The notes beneath the pieces were generated by a model that was given only the letters and a program-made list of their open reading frames with translations, was not told the DNA's origin and made no database searches. This document shows positions 22,109 through 33,513 of a stretch of 64,000 bases of DNA, in pieces. This DNA comes from Pilasporangium apinafurcum (Eukaryota > Oomycota > Peronosporomycetes > Pythiales > Pythiaceae). The stretch is taken from positions 168,607 through 232,606 of the forward strand of contig BCKE01000064.1 of NCBI GenBank assembly GCA_001600495.1, given 5' to 3'. Numbering within the stretch: the stretch's first letter is position 1; each line of letters starts with the position of its first letter. The translations under genes and the position numbers were made by a program.

Positions 22109-24235
22109 ATGCCGGTGGAGGTGAAGAAGGAATGCGCTACTGCTGCTGCTGTGCACAACACCACAGTAAAACAGACAACTACGATGACGATGGTGACAGA
22201 AGTCGAAGTGACGCGTGCACCCAGTCCACCGGGTTCCCCACAACCAGCTGCGATAGATGTAGTTAGCAAACTCGATGAAAATACAGACAATACTACTACT
22301 GACAGCACACTAGCGACAACAAAACCAGCTGTGCTATTCACGCTGGAATTGGAGCAAACAAACCAAGAAGAGCGCACGCAACGATTAGAGCGACGATTGA
22401 CGGCTTCACCGATATCACAATCGGATCATTCATCGAGTGTGCGCACGCTGTCGATCTCTGCGGGCAGTCCACTCGCGACGACAACGGCCGATTTGGCAGC
22501 GGAACCGATCAAAAAAATCCCAAACTCGGACCCAGAATCACCGGCGTACATGGCATTGGTCAAAGCAAATGAGAAAACCGAGCGAACGTTGCGTGACAAG
22601 CGGGTGCGCATTGGGAAATCGAAGCTCGGGCGTGCAAAGTATCATGGTGATAGAAGTTTCAAGAAACCTGCGGGTAATGAGATCGATGGACAACATGAAC
22701 AGTACGCACTGACGTATGGTATGATGTGTGGGATCCTCAATTCTGCCGGTTTGCAAAATCCTTTTAAGCAGCGACTAACTATGGACGACTTCATGCGTGT
22801 CGATAAACGTGATTTTCCTGCGAGCTCAAAGTTGCAGCATCCGTTCAAATTTAAAGATTACTCACCAGATATTTTTCGACAGATTCGACGCCGGTTTTGC
22901 ATCGATTCTGCGGATTACATGGTCACGTTGTGCGGCGACTTTAATTATATCGAGTTTATGTCGAATTCGAAATCGGGGCAGTTCTTTTTCTATTCCCACG
23001 ATGGCCGGTTCATGATCAAGACACAGACCAAGGATGAATCCAAGTTTCTGCGCCGAATTTTGCCCCATTACTACAAATTTGTCATGGAAAATCCAAATAC
23101 GTTGATTACACGGTTCTATGGTATGCATCGCGTCAAGATGCACCATTTGCGACGCAAGATGCATTTTATTATCATGGCTAGTGTGTTTGATACTCCGTTA
23201 GAGATCCATGGTCGGTTTGATCTGAAAGGGTCGAAGATTGGGCGACGTGCTACCCCGAAGGAACGTAGCTCCAATGGTGTCTTGAAGGATATGGATCTCG
23301 TTGAGAGTGGGTTCCAGTTGCAGATGGGCCCAGAACGGCGTGCGATGTTGCTCGTGCAATTACGCAAGGACGTAGAGTTCTTAAAACGGATGAAAATCAT
23401 GGATTATAGTTTACTTATCGGAATTCATGACTCACGGCAAGCCATCCACACAAGTATATACGGCCCCACTGCTACCAATACTGGTAATATCCCAACAGAA
23501 CCAGCGACGTCCAGATCACTTCCGTCTAGTCCAACACCAGACGATTCATCAGGCAATGGGGAGCTGCGACATAGTTTTGGCAACGACATGTCTGCAATTC
23601 CAGTTCGTATGGGTCGATCGGTGTCACTCCCACCAGAACCAGTTAGTTTGGCGGCGACTACAGCTGATGCAGCTGCATCGGAACGTCAAGCTGTAGACGT
23701 GGAGGATGTGAACATCATGTTCAGTCCCAACGTTGACTCTCCGTCTAGCTGGGTATCCAGTGACTATGGCATGCAAGGTGACGAATCCGGATCCGAGTCT
23801 GACTCCAATAGCAGTGACGGAGAAGGAGACTTTGCAGTGGATGGCGCAGCACCACCATTCATGCAAGTGAATGGCAAACTTGTCATTGATACCATTTCTC
23901 CACGAACATTGGATGTCGAGCATTATCCAGGTCATTCCGAATCTGTTTTCTGCAGAGACGAGGGCGGCGTGTACGGACGTGATCGTAACGGTCGCAAAAA
24001 TGGTTACGTGTATTTCCTCGGTGTTATTGATATTCTTCAGCAGTACAACTCGAGAAAGATCGCCGAGACGTTCTTCAAGGGCTTTCGTCACAACCGAAAG
24101 CAGATCTCGTCAGTGAATCCAAACTTTTACGGTGATCGCTTTATTGAGTTCATGGAAAAGCACGTCGTCATGGATGAAACGCTTCCGATACGACAGCAAC
24201 AGCAACACCGCGCACAATTTCCGATGAATGTGTAA
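22109..24235 (+). CDS. Phosphatidylinositol-phosphate kinase (PIP4K/PIP5K fold)
   Basis: Makes PtdIns bisphosphate from PtdIns monophosphate at membranes (family knowledge). Single exon, 708 aa from the ATG at 22109; the longer frame upstream begins only at a TTG. The first 170 residues are Thr/Ala-rich and disordered-looking. The kinase core follows: an ATP-site lysine in GRFMIKTQTK (about residue 301), GRFDLKGSKIGR (about 370), and the catalytic MKIMDYSLLIGIHD (about 428-441). A Ser/Pro/acidic insert of about 140 residues (442-580) then splits the domain before YFLGVIDILQQY and the C-terminal FKGF segment. No transmembrane segments are present, so it is not one of the oomycete GPCR-PIPK fusions. 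Isoform class (type I or II) is not assigned. Confidence 0.93.
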   Translation: MPVEVKKECATAAAVHNTTVKQTTTMTMVTEVEVTRAPSPPGSPQPAAIDVVSKLDENTDNTTTDSTLATTKPAVLFTLELEQTNQEERTQRLERRLTASPISQSDHSSSVRTLSISAGSPLATTTADLAAEPIKKIPNSDPESPAYMALVKANEKTERTLRDKRVRIGKSKLGRAKYHGDRSFKKPAGNEIDGQHEQYALTYGMMCGILNSAGLQNPFKQRLTMDDFMRVDKRDFPASSKLQHPFKFKDYSPDIFRQIRRRFCIDSADYMVTLCGDFNYIEFMSNSKSGQFFFYSHDGRFMIKTQTKDESKFLRRILPHYYKFVMENPNTLITRFYGMHRVKMHHLRRKMHFIIMASVFDTPLEIHGRFDLKGSKIGRRATPKERSSNGVLKDMDLVESGFQLQMGPERRAMLLVQLRKDVEFLKRMKIMDYSLLIGIHDSRQAIHTSIYGPTATNTGNIPTEPATSRSLPSSPTPDDSSGNGELRHSFGNDMSAIPVRMGRSVSLPPEPVSLAATTADAAASERQAVDVEDVNIMFSPNVDSPSSWVSSDYGMQGDESGSESDSNSSDGEGDFAVDGAAPPFMQVNGKLVIDTISPRTLDVEHYPGHSESVFCRDEGGVYGRDRNGRKNGYVYFLGVIDILQQYNSRKIAETFFKGFRHNRKQISSVNPNFYGDRFIEFMEKHVVMDETLPIRQQQQHRAQFPMNV

Positions 24236-24609
24236 CGTATCATTTAGGTTCAATTACTTGGTTCAGATAGACGATTGAAGATGCTCGTATATTTGATTCT
24301 CATTAACAATAAAAGTGCATTTTAGTATGACTTTTCTGGAGCCATTGAGTCCAAGCACCTGATTAGCACCCAAAGGAGAAGAGATCATGTCTCATTCATC
24401 GGATCAGGCAAAAGCTGTCGAACACGAGTGCGATTCGTCCAGAACGGTTTCTAAAATTATAGCGAGTTGATTGAGGTTTATTCATCAGAAGGATAGAAAC
24501 CGCTCAATGTGTAGTCGCGCTTGTCCGTTGCCCAAGTGAGCCCGGGCCAGCGTGACCCCACGACTAAGCAGTGTATTAGACAAAAAAGATTCTTCGGAGT
24601 ATTTGTTTC
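24236..24609. promoter_or_regulatory. Spacer upstream of ABCG transporter 1
   Basis: A 374-bp gap holding the PIP kinase 3' flank and the ABCG promoter. No coding sequence or repeat is recognised. Confidence 0.4.
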
Positions 24610-27600
24610 ATGGGTGGTATCGTGGAAAATGAAGAAGCTGAGCAGCAGCTCCAGATGCTGCTGGCGTTCAATGCGGCGACGTTGCATGCGACGATCGCAG
24701 CAAGCGTCGAGACCGCGATCGGTCGAACACTACCGCAGATGGAAGTGCGATTTAAAGACTTAGCTATCGCGGCAGACGTCACGGTTGTGCAGACGTCTGA
24801 TCAGGACTCCCACATGGCAGAATTGCCCACAATTGCCAACACTGTGCGCAAGAGCATGTCCAATTTTTCACTCAAGAAACACGTTGTGCGCAAACAGATC
24901 CTCAGCAAAATGAGTGGTGTGTTTAAACCAGGCTCACTCACGCTGGTGCTTGGCCAGCCAGGGTCTGGAAAGTCATCGTTGATGAAGATACTCAGTGGGC
25001 GGTTTCCAATGTCCAAAAACGTCAAAGTTGAGGGCGACATCTCGTACAACGGCAGGAAACAGCAAGAATTTAAGCAGCGGATCCCGCAATTCGTATCGTA
25101 CGTGAACCAGCACGACAAGCACTTCCCCACCATGACCGTGAAGGAAACGCTCAAGTTTGCACACGCGTGCTGTGGTGGGAGGCTCGGCAAGCACGAGGAA
25201 ACTTTCTTCGACAAAGGTGCAGCAGCTGAAAACGAGTCGGCGCTGCAAATGCTAAAAATTTTGATTCATTACTACCCGGAGATCATCATCCAGCAATTGG
25301 GGCTGCAGAGTTGTCAGGATACGATTGTCGGTGATGCCATGCTACGTGGAATCTCTGGCGGCCAACGCAAGCGTGTCACAACGGGCGAAATGCAGTTTGG
25401 CACTAAAACGGTGATGATCATGGATGAGATCAGCACAGGACTCGACAGTGCCGCCACTTTTGATATTGTCAACACGCAGCGAACCGTCGCCAAGCAATTG
25501 CGCAAAACTATCATCATCGCGTTATTGCAGCCCTCACCCGAAGTGTTTGCACTCTTTGATGATGTGCTACTGCTGAATGACGGACAGTTGATGTACCACG
25601 GACCGCGCGACCAAATCGCCGCGTACTTCGAGGAAATGGGATTTGTCTGTCCACCTAGACGCGACGTGGCGGATTTCCTGCTTGACTTAGGCACCGATCA
25701 GCAAATACAGTACCAAGTTACTCTAGAGAACAACGCTAAACATGCACGCACGGCGACTGCATTTGCCACGGCATTTCAATCGTCTGCAATCCATCAGAAA
25801 ATGCTGGAAAAAGTCAACGCTCCCATCGACACAGTGCTAGTAAACGACATGAAGGACTTTTTAGAGCTTCGCAGTGAGTTCTTCCAAACATTCACGGAAA
25901 ACACCAAGACACTCGTCAAACGGCAGCTGCTGCTTTTGACGCGCAACAGATCATTCATAAAAGGGCGCGTCGTGATGGTGATTGTCATGGGTCTGCTGTA
26001 TGGAACAACCTTCTACCAATTCAACCCTGTTTCCATCCAGGTCGTCATGGGTACGCTCTTCTCGGCGGTTCTCTTTTTATCGCTCGGACAGGCGTCGCAG
26101 ATTCCGACTATAATGGATGCACGAGATATTTTCTACAAACAGCGTGGTGCTAACTTTTACCGTACACTCTCCTATGTGCTGGCGTGTTCGGTCAGTCAGT
26201 TCCCCAGCGCAATTTTAGAGACGCTGATCTTTGGGAGCCTCGTGTATTGGATGTGTGGTTTTGCTGTCCACGGCGGATCCTACGTTGTGTTTGAATTGCT
26301 ACTCGTGGTGACCAACCTGGCGTTCACGGCGTGGTTCTTCTTTATAGGCTCTATAGCCCCAAATGTACACGTGGCCAAGCCTTTATCCATGCTCTCGATC
26401 CTCGTGTTTGTACTCTTCGCTGGTTTTGTCATCAGCAAAGAGCAGTTACCGATTTACACGCAGTGGCTTTATTGGATCGACCCAGTGGCGTGGTGCTTAC
26501 GCAGCTTGGCCGTGAATCAGTACCGGAATGAAGCTTACGACAAATGTGAATACGATGGCGTTAACTACTGTAGTCTCTTTGGCAAGACTATGGGCGAGTA
26601 CTACCTTGGTCTTTACGGTGTGCCATCCGAGAAGCACTGGGTCGCGTGGGGATTTGTGTTTATGATCTTCACATACTTTGTGTTCATGGCAATTTCATAC
26701 GCTGTTCTCGAATTCAAACGGTACGAAACGCCGGAACTGCACGGCAGTGTTACGCAGTCGGACGAAACTGAGCATGCCGAACAGTTTCTCCGCAATTCAC
26801 AGCGGGAAAAAATCGAGGTCAAACCCAGCACTACAGGTAAACCTGGTTCCGTGGCCCCCATGCCAACCAAGGAAACGACTAAAGTACCGCCGGTCACCCT
26901 TGCGTTCAAAGACCTCTGGTACTCGGTCCCAGATCCAAGCAATCCGAGAAAGGAGTCCATCGATCTTCTACAGGGTGTGACAGGTTATGCCTCCCCAGGG
27001 ACTATGACAGCGCTCATGGGGTCTTCTGGCGCGGGGAAAACGACGCTGATGGACGTCATCGCTGGCCGCAAAACTGGCGGAAAAATCCGTGGACAAATTT
27101 TGCTGAACGGCCACAAGGCTACCAAACGCGCAATCCGCCGATCCACTGGGTACTGTGAACAGATGGATATTCACTGCGACGCATCAACAATTCGAGAGGC
27201 ACTAACATTCAGTGCGTTTCTACGGCAGCCAAATGACGTGTCAGTACAGCGCATTAAAGCCTCGGTGTTGGAATGTCTTGAGTTGCTTGACCTTACCTCG
27301 ATTGCTGACCAAATTATTCGTGGCAGTTCAACGGAACAGATGAAGCGACTCACGATCGGCGTTGAGCTCGCAGCACAACCGAGTATTTTGTTTTTGGATG
27401 AGCCGACTAGCGGATTAGACGCGCGGTCAGCAAAAGTGATCATGGATGGCGCGCGAAAAGTGGCGAATACAGGGCGTACTATCGTGTGCACAATCCATCA
27501 GCCATCGTCTGAAGTTTTCCAGCTCTTCGATAGGTTGCTACTGCTTAAGCGAGGCGGCGAGACGGTGTTCTATGGTGATCTAGGCAAGGAATGTGAACTA

Positions 27601-28713
27601 CTTATCCAGTATTTCGAGGCTGTACCAGGAGTGACCAAAATCCAAGCTGGTTCCAACCCCGCGACGTGGATGCTGGAATGCATCGGCGCTGGGGTGAGCA
27701 GCGGTGGGGCCTCATCAGTAAACTATGCTGAGCTCTTTAAAAGCAGCACGCTCAAGCAGGTGTTAGATGCTGCCATGTGCCAGGAAGGCATTGGCAAACC
27801 ATCTGCAGCACTCCCAGAACTCGTATTTAAGAAGCAGTTCGCGTCGTCGCCGCGTACACAAATGCAGTTCCTGCTCAAGAGATTTATGGATACGTACTGG
27901 CGTACAGCGTCTTATAACCTCACGCGAATGGTGATCGCATTCATCCTTGCTTTGCTTTTCGGTGTGATCTTTGTGGGCGCAGATTATAAGACATACCAGG
28001 GCATCAATAGTGCTGTGGGTATGGTGTTCATGACGACACTTTTCAACAGCATGATTTCCTTCAATAGTGTGCTTCCCATTGCTGCGGAAGAACGCGCTGC
28101 GTTTTATCGCGAACAGGCCTCGCAAATGTATCATCCATTCTGGTATTTTCTTGGGTCAACGGTCGCTGAATTACCGTATGTGTTTGCTTCCGGCGCATTT
28201 TTCACCGTTATCTTTTACCCTATGGTCGGTTTTATAGGTTTCAGCAATGGGATATTGTACTGGATTAATCTCTCGCTTATGATCCTACTCATGACGTACA
28301 TTGGTCAGTTCTTAGCCTACGCTATGCCCAGTATCGAAGTCGCTATGATCATGGGCGTGCTCTTAAACTCGATCAACTCGCTCTTTATGGGCTTTAACCC
28401 GCCAGCAGCGTCCATTCCACAGGCGTACAAGTGGATCTACTACATCACACCCCAACGGTATGCGCTTGGCAATCTGGTAGCAATCGCGTTGGGTGACTGT
28501 CCAACTCCAGGTGGATCTGAGGCCGGTTGTCAGATCGTTCAAGGGGCCCCCGTGGTGTTAGGCACGCTCACCGTGCAACAATACCTGGATGTTGTATTCG
28601 GTATGAAGCATGAGGATATTGGACTGAACTTCGTGATTCTTATTGCGTTCATTATCGGCTACCGCGTACTCGCCCTCCTGTCGCTTTGCTATGTCAATCA
28701 CCAGAAGAGATAG
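24610..28713 (+). CDS. Full-size ABCG/PDR transporter 1
   Basis: Pleiotropic drug resistance-type exporter, 1367 aa, single exon, ATG at 24610. It has two NBD-TMD halves in the reverse order typical of ABCG. NBD1: Walker A GQPGSGKSS (about 114), signature ISGGQRKRVT (about 247), Walker B MIMDEISTGLDS and a Gln in the H-loop position (LLQPSPEVF). TMD1 spans about 450-700. NBD2: GSSGAGKTT (about 803), signature GSSTEQMKRLT, Walker B ILFLDEPTSG and a true His (TIHQPSSEVF). TMD2 spans about 1100-1365. Both Walker A motifs keep Lys, unlike fungal PDR proteins. Probably a plasma-membrane exporter of lipids or hydrophobic toxicants. Its close paralogue is at 47236-51330. Confidence 0.95.
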   Translation: MGGIVENEEAEQQLQMLLAFNAATLHATIAASVETAIGRTLPQMEVRFKDLAIAADVTVVQTSDQDSHMAELPTIANTVRKSMSNFSLKKHVVRKQILSKMSGVFKPGSLTLVLGQPGSGKSSLMKILSGRFPMSKNVKVEGDISYNGRKQQEFKQRIPQFVSYVNQHDKHFPTMTVKETLKFAHACCGGRLGKHEETFFDKGAAAENESALQMLKILIHYYPEIIIQQLGLQSCQDTIVGDAMLRGISGGQRKRVTTGEMQFGTKTVMIMDEISTGLDSAATFDIVNTQRTVAKQLRKTIIIALLQPSPEVFALFDDVLLLNDGQLMYHGPRDQIAAYFEEMGFVCPPRRDVADFLLDLGTDQQIQYQVTLENNAKHARTATAFATAFQSSAIHQKMLEKVNAPIDTVLVNDMKDFLELRSEFFQTFTENTKTLVKRQLLLLTRNRSFIKGRVVMVIVMGLLYGTTFYQFNPVSIQVVMGTLFSAVLFLSLGQASQIPTIMDARDIFYKQRGANFYRTLSYVLACSVSQFPSAILETLIFGSLVYWMCGFAVHGGSYVVFELLLVVTNLAFTAWFFFIGSIAPNVHVAKPLSMLSILVFVLFAGFVISKEQLPIYTQWLYWIDPVAWCLRSLAVNQYRNEAYDKCEYDGVNYCSLFGKTMGEYYLGLYGVPSEKHWVAWGFVFMIFTYFVFMAISYAVLEFKRYETPELHGSVTQSDETEHAEQFLRNSQREKIEVKPSTTGKPGSVAPMPTKETTKVPPVTLAFKDLWYSVPDPSNPRKESIDLLQGVTGYASPGTMTALMGSSGAGKTTLMDVIAGRKTGGKIRGQILLNGHKATKRAIRRSTGYCEQMDIHCDASTIREALTFSAFLRQPNDVSVQRIKASVLECLELLDLTSIADQIIRGSSTEQMKRLTIGVELAAQPSILFLDEPTSGLDARSAKVIMDGARKVANTGRTIVCTIHQPSSEVFQLFDRLLLLKRGGETVFYGDLGKECELLIQYFEAVPGVTKIQAGSNPATWMLECIGAGVSSGGASSVNYAELFKSSTLKQVLDAAMCQEGIGKPSAALPELVFKKQFASSPRTQMQFLLKRFMDTYWRTASYNLTRMVIAFILALLFGVIFVGADYKTYQGINSAVGMVFMTTLFNSMISFNSVLPIAAEERAAFYREQASQMYHPFWYFLGSTVAELPYVFASGAFFTVIFYPMVGFIGFSNGILYWINLSLMILLMTYIGQFLAYAMPSIEVAMIMGVLLNSINSLFMGFNPPAASIPQAYKWIYYITPQRYALGNLVAIALGDCPTPGGSEAGCQIVQGAPVVLGTLTVQQYLDVVFGMKHEDIGLNFVILIAFIIGYRVLALLSLCYVNHQKR

Positions 28714-28954
28714 GCAGACTCTAGCGAATCCACCTTTTAATGATGACTCCTGTGATCACGACTGCATAAAATCATTGCACTTCCAACTATTGCAGCTATC
28801 TATAGTATATCGTGTAATTCATGTTATATCAAAAAGTAAGCTTGCGGTTCATCACATCTGCGCTTATAACGCCTTTGGTAAAAGTTAATCACCCAATTAT
28901 AGCCTTTAAGCAATTGATACTATCCTTGCCGCGTGACGTGGCGCTGCGCAATAA

Positions 28955-30891
28955 ATGCTGCCGAATGAGTGCGTCGCCAATGCACGTTTTAGCTCAGTTC
29001 TGGCTGTGCCATCGCTCTACCGTCAGCCAACTCTACGTCAACTGATTCTTGTCCCCATTACGACTCGATGGCGTCGAATTATGTATTACTTGTTCAAAAC
29101 TATGCTAGAGGTATGGCATGATGTTCAAGTTAGTTATCGTGGAAAATACTCGCTCGAGCGATTGCAAGCATTGGACGAATATTCCAAGTGCGCATCTCCA
29201 TGGCGTGTGATGCTCGTATGCGTGGTGACGCCTTTACCAGCCTTAGCATTAGTACTTGCACTCGAGGCAGTTCCACTGGCGAACCCAAATGAGGGCGTAA
29301 AAAGCAACACTGTTGCTTGGTTACGTTCGTTTATGATGAGCTTTTCCGTTGGTCTCGGCCTGATCGCACAAGTGAAAGGAATGATACCAGATCTCCCACT
29401 CACCACCATCAATGGTTTGTTTGTAGCGCTGATTGCGTCCATTGTCAGTATCTTGACGATGTGGGTCATCGCATTGGTCACGGTATACCCTCTCCCTTTT
29501 GGGAACGTCTTGAGTGTTGTACCATTTATGATTTTGTTCCCGTGCTGCCTGCTGATAGCGGTTGGGAAACAAGCATTCCGTGAAAATCCCAACCTTGTCA
29601 CTCAGTTGCAGAAACAACTCTATCTATTGCTAGCACAAGCCACGCTGCTCTGGATTTACCCACCATTCCATGCAGTTTTCACTGCACTTCCACCCATGGC
29701 ACGTAACGCAGCGCTCTTGACACTCCCAATGATCAAGTTAACCATGAAGAACATCGTGGCTTGGTCGGCAGCGCATCTTGAAGACTATATCCCCGAGATC
29801 GTCGTTTTTTCGGTCGATTTGTTTAATTCGCTATACGTTGCGGCATGCATGCAGACCGCCGGTACGCCGTTAACAACAGCATTGGTACTTGCCTTTGATG
29901 GCTTCCATTTTATTCTGGCATGTCGAGATATTGACCAGCGCACACAATCGATTCAGGCGCTGTTTCCGCCTGGAATGAAATGGACGAACCATCCATCACG
30001 TGTTACCCCAGGACGAGCGTCCAGTACTCATCGGCTTTTTTCTACGGTATTGAGGATTTGTGAACGGCCAGACCTATTGTCCAATACAATCTTCACAAAG
30101 ATACGATTGCGCTCTCCGATCAAACTTAAGATTTCCAGCAACAATCGCGCTGTTCTTGACAGCTTGATCCAGCAGCGAGAGAAAGTGCCTACGAAGCGTC
30201 GCAGTCGCCACACCTCACTCGTATATCAGCTGCTACCTTCGATCATCAAAAAAAGCATACTTAGAATTCACCCAATCCTGCCGCGAAAACATTTACGGCG
30301 TCGACAAAGGGAGATGAGATTACTGACTCTGCGACGTTCCGAGAAGAGCGTGCATCTTGGGCGGAGACGATTGAGTGTGACACAACTTTCACCCACAAAA
30401 AAAACCCAGATCATTGACGAGACACTGAAACTACTTTTTCAATCCGAATACCTCATTCTGGTCGAGTACATTGAGTGCACTACCCCATTGCTTTATTGTA
30501 TTTACATCTCGGCACTCTACGTTCTTCCGAACGCCATGTATTATCCGCAGACCAGAAATCTCACCGACACAAAATTGATCTGGACGGCTATCAACCTCGT
30601 CTTCTATACTGCATTGGAGCTGATGTCGTTTCTGGGCTTTCATTTTATTTTGCAACGGCGACTGGGGTTTTCACCTGTGCACTTGGCCGCATTTGTGCTG
30701 GAAAAACAATGGAAGCTCATTCAAGGACGAGTATTCGTCTGGATTGTGTACATCCTTCCGTTTACTTTGCAACACTTTGGTAAGCGAGAATACATAGGTA
30801 TATTATTCAAAGCAGCTCACCATTTACAATCTTTCGTATAATCCTAGGTGTTGACTATACCTTCAAATTCAACTGGATCCACGACGGTTGA
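28955..30891 (+). CDS. Oomycete-type polytopic membrane protein, 2 exons
   Basis: Exons 28955-30779 and 30848-30891 (GTAAGC donor, TCCTAG acceptor); 1869 nt, 622 aa. The second exon gives the ending GVDYTFKFNWIHDG. About six membrane spans lie in the N-terminal half, starting at PWRVMLVCVVTPLPALALVL. A very basic loop of about 150 residues (HRRRQREMR-like) follows, then three more spans. The YSLERLQALDEY block before the first span looks like a large family of oomycete transmembrane proteins of unknown function, recognised from memory. No catalytic motif is seen. A translation start at the internal ATG near 29080 is also possible. A decayed relative lies at 45402-46262. Confidence 0.8.
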
Positions 30892-31890
30892 GGTTGGCAC
30901 AAGAAGATTGCATGGATAGTATGCAGTGTATCTTTGCGACAGATGCAGCAGTACTTCCAAGTCATCTTTTGCGACGTTCTATTTTTTTCGAATGACTTCT
31001 TGGTCATGATGCTCAAAATGAAGTGTCGCTTCGTCGTGACTCCTAGAGTTTTGGCTTTGCTCGGAAGTACTTCCAAGTGTAGAGCACAATGTAGGAGCAG
31101 TCACCATTGACGTCACGGCACATGGTGGGAATCTATGAATTAGAGTCCCTTGTAAAACAGTAGCAAAACCCGTCTGGTGTATTAAGGATACATCAAATGG
31201 GATGGGCATGCCGTTTTTTCCTACTTAAAATTTTGACAAAGAGTGGTAAATCACACACAGCATGCGTCATTTAATCCTTCAATCATCTCCTCGTATGATC
31301 GTGTTTAGTGCATGACGTAAACTCAATCACCATCGACACGTCAACGCTCCAAAACACATGAATCACAGTGAAGGAGTTATGAAGTCAAATACTCGATACA
31401 GTAGTGTTATCCATACAGGTACGGTCGCGACTAAACGCAATGTTGTCCCATAAACACGCTTGTCCATCATGTGTGCCATTGCTATCTGATAAAGCGATGT
31501 CTCTGTGCTCTGCCTTGCCATTCCAGTGCTGAATGCAGAGTGATGGTCGTCCGCCATTTTTTCCCTTATTTTCGGAATTTCATTTCGGAGTGATGGTCAT
31601 TCCTCAAGAATATGGTGGACATGGGTGTTCAGATTTTAGGTTTCAATATTTTTTGTAAATCCTAAATACCTATTTGATAGCAATTTGGTTCTTAAAAACC
31701 AGAATTTAGGTGCCATACAGAACCTCTATCTCAAGGTTTTGGTCTTATCTGCCATCCTTTTATTGCCCGCGCAGATGGCGTGAATGACTTGAGTTCAGTA
31801 TACACCACAAGCGCAAATAGACACTTAACTGCCGCTTCATCCACAAAGAAGACAAGAGAAACAAGAGACGACAACAGGTAACAGACAGCA
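30892..31890. other. Intergenic region upstream of sugar transporter
   Basis: About 1 kb with no supported gene. A 64-codon minus-strand frame (31363-31557, ATG) ends in a hydrophobic stretch but has no recognisable family. A YTAYYP...VPTSTVV-like minus frame at 30850-30930 is the shadow of the last exon of the preceding gene. Confidence 0.5.
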
Positions 31891-33513
31891 ATGGCGGCGC
31901 CTCCAGGCGGAATGAGCGTCCATTTCCCTCCTGAAGACGATGATATCGACTCTTCCTCTATCGCTTCGAATGCACGTGCCATTGATATGGATCCACCGAC
32001 CGACGGCTCGCGCACGTATGCCATCATCGTATGCGTCTTTGCTTCACTTGGCGGATTATTCTTCGGGTACGATCAAGGTGTCACGAGTGGTGTACTCATC
32101 ATGGACTCATTTCTTAATGATTTCTGCGTCGGATGGAATGCACAAACGTACGCGCAGTGCGCGGCCGACACTGCGGACCTCCCGTCGCGCTGGGTCGATT
32201 TTACGTTGTGGTACAACATGACCTACAATATCGGTTGCATCTTTGGCGCATTGTTTGGTGGCTGGGTGGCCGATCAATGTGGCCGCAGACTGACAATTTT
32301 CTCGGCGAGTGTCGTGTTTTGTATTGGCACGACGTGGATGTGCTTCACACAGGCACTCGAGCATAATTCGTTGCTACTGGCACGTGTTGTTCAGGGGATT
32401 GGTGTCGGGAATTCGTCATTTTCATTACCGATTTTTGGCGCAGAGATGGCTCCAAAGGAATTGCGAGGTTTTCTGTCGGGGTTTATGCAGATGACGACCG
32501 TCACAGGACTGTTATTAGCGAACGTTGTGAACTTGATTGTCGAAGATAATGATCGCGGTTGGCGAGTCACGAACGGCGTCGCAATGGCTGCACCAATCAT
32601 TGTCATCTTTGGCATTTTCTTCGTTCCAGATAGTCCACGCTGGATTTACTTGCACAAAGGGAAAGATGCTGCCGAAGCGACGCTGCGAGTGTTGCGCGAA
32701 ACCCACAATGTCCAACGTGAATTACGTGCGATCGGTCAGCAATTAGCACGGGAACGGGAGGTAAATTCACCTGATGGCTGGCTTGAAGTGCTGCAGCCGT
32801 TGATCTTGAAGCGCGTGCTAATCGCCATGGCACTCCAGGTGCTGCAGCAGATGACAGGGATTAATCCTATGTTTACCTACGGCGGTATGATCTTCAAGGA
32901 TGTGGTTGGAGATGGGATCATGTCAGTGCTCGTGCTCTCAATTGTCAACTTTCTCAGTACAATTCCAGCCATGCGGTGGGTCGACACGTACGGACGAAGG
33001 CAATTGTTGCTTGTTGGTGCAGCAGGGATGGCTCTAGGTCACGTGTTGGCCGCGATCATGTTCACAGTCGGCTGTACGGGCAACACAGACAAGTCTGGGT
33101 GCTCCAATACAGCTGGGTATGTGATCATCATCGGCGCGTCGTTATTCACATTCAATTTTGCCATTTCCTGGGGACCTGTGTGTTGGATTTATCCGCCAGA
33201 GATTTTCCCACTTAGTGTGCGTGCGAAAGCTGTGTCACTTTCGACTATGGCGAACTGGATTACTGGCACGTGCATGACGTGGGTTGTCAAGCTGTTCCCG
33301 TCGCTTAATATTAACGGTGTCTTCTTCTTATTTGCTGGCACATGCTTATGCTCCGGAGTATTTGTGTTTTTCAATTGCCCTGAAACGAAGGGGATTCTGC
33401 TGGAGGACATTGAAGCGCTTTTCGACGGCAAAAGAAATAAGCATACAGTCCAGGGGTATACCCATCACCAAGTCTTCCAGCAACAGAATGTGTCAAGACA
33501 ATATTCTTTTTAG
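31891..33513 (+). CDS. MFS sugar (hexose) transporter
   Basis: Proton-coupled or facilitative sugar porter of the plasma membrane, 540 aa, single exon, ATG at 31891. Twelve spans carry the sugar-porter signatures in order: GYDQGVTSGVL in TM1, GGWVADQCGRR in loop 2-3, PDSPRWIYLHKG after TM6, QQMTGINPMFTYGG in TM7, VDTYGRRQLLL in loop 8-9, WGPVCWIYPPEIFPLSVRAK in TM10, and PETKG after TM12. The cytosolic N-terminus contains an acidic DDDIDSSS patch. Substrate is inferred as hexose from the QQxTGIN motif; polyols are possible. Confidence 0.94.
   Translation: MAAPPGGMSVHFPPEDDDIDSSSIASNARAIDMDPPTDGSRTYAIIVCVFASLGGLFFGYDQGVTSGVLIMDSFLNDFCVGWNAQTYAQCAADTADLPSRWVDFTLWYNMTYNIGCIFGALFGGWVADQCGRRLTIFSASVVFCIGTTWMCFTQALEHNSLLLARVVQGIGVGNSSFSLPIFGAEMAPKELRGFLSGFMQMTTVTGLLLANVVNLIVEDNDRGWRVTNGVAMAAPIIVIFGIFFVPDSPRWIYLHKGKDAAEATLRVLRETHNVQRELRAIGQQLAREREVNSPDGWLEVLQPLILKRVLIAMALQVLQQMTGINPMFTYGGMIFKDVVGDGIMSVLVLSIVNFLSTIPAMRWVDTYGRRQLLLVGAAGMALGHVLAAIMFTVGCTGNTDKSGCSNTAGYVIIIGASLFTFNFAISWGPVCWIYPPEIFPLSVRAKAVSLSTMANWITGTCMTWVVKLFPSLNINGVFFLFAGTCLCSGVFVFFNCPETKGILLEDIEALFDGKRNKHTVQGYTHHQVFQQQNVSRQYSF

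Noticed and set aside
30850-31209. Minus-strand pieces resembling a protein end (VPTSTVVDPVEFEG)
   Set aside because: They overlap the last exon (30848-30891) of the plus-strand membrane protein gene and are its shadow; the rest is frame-broken.
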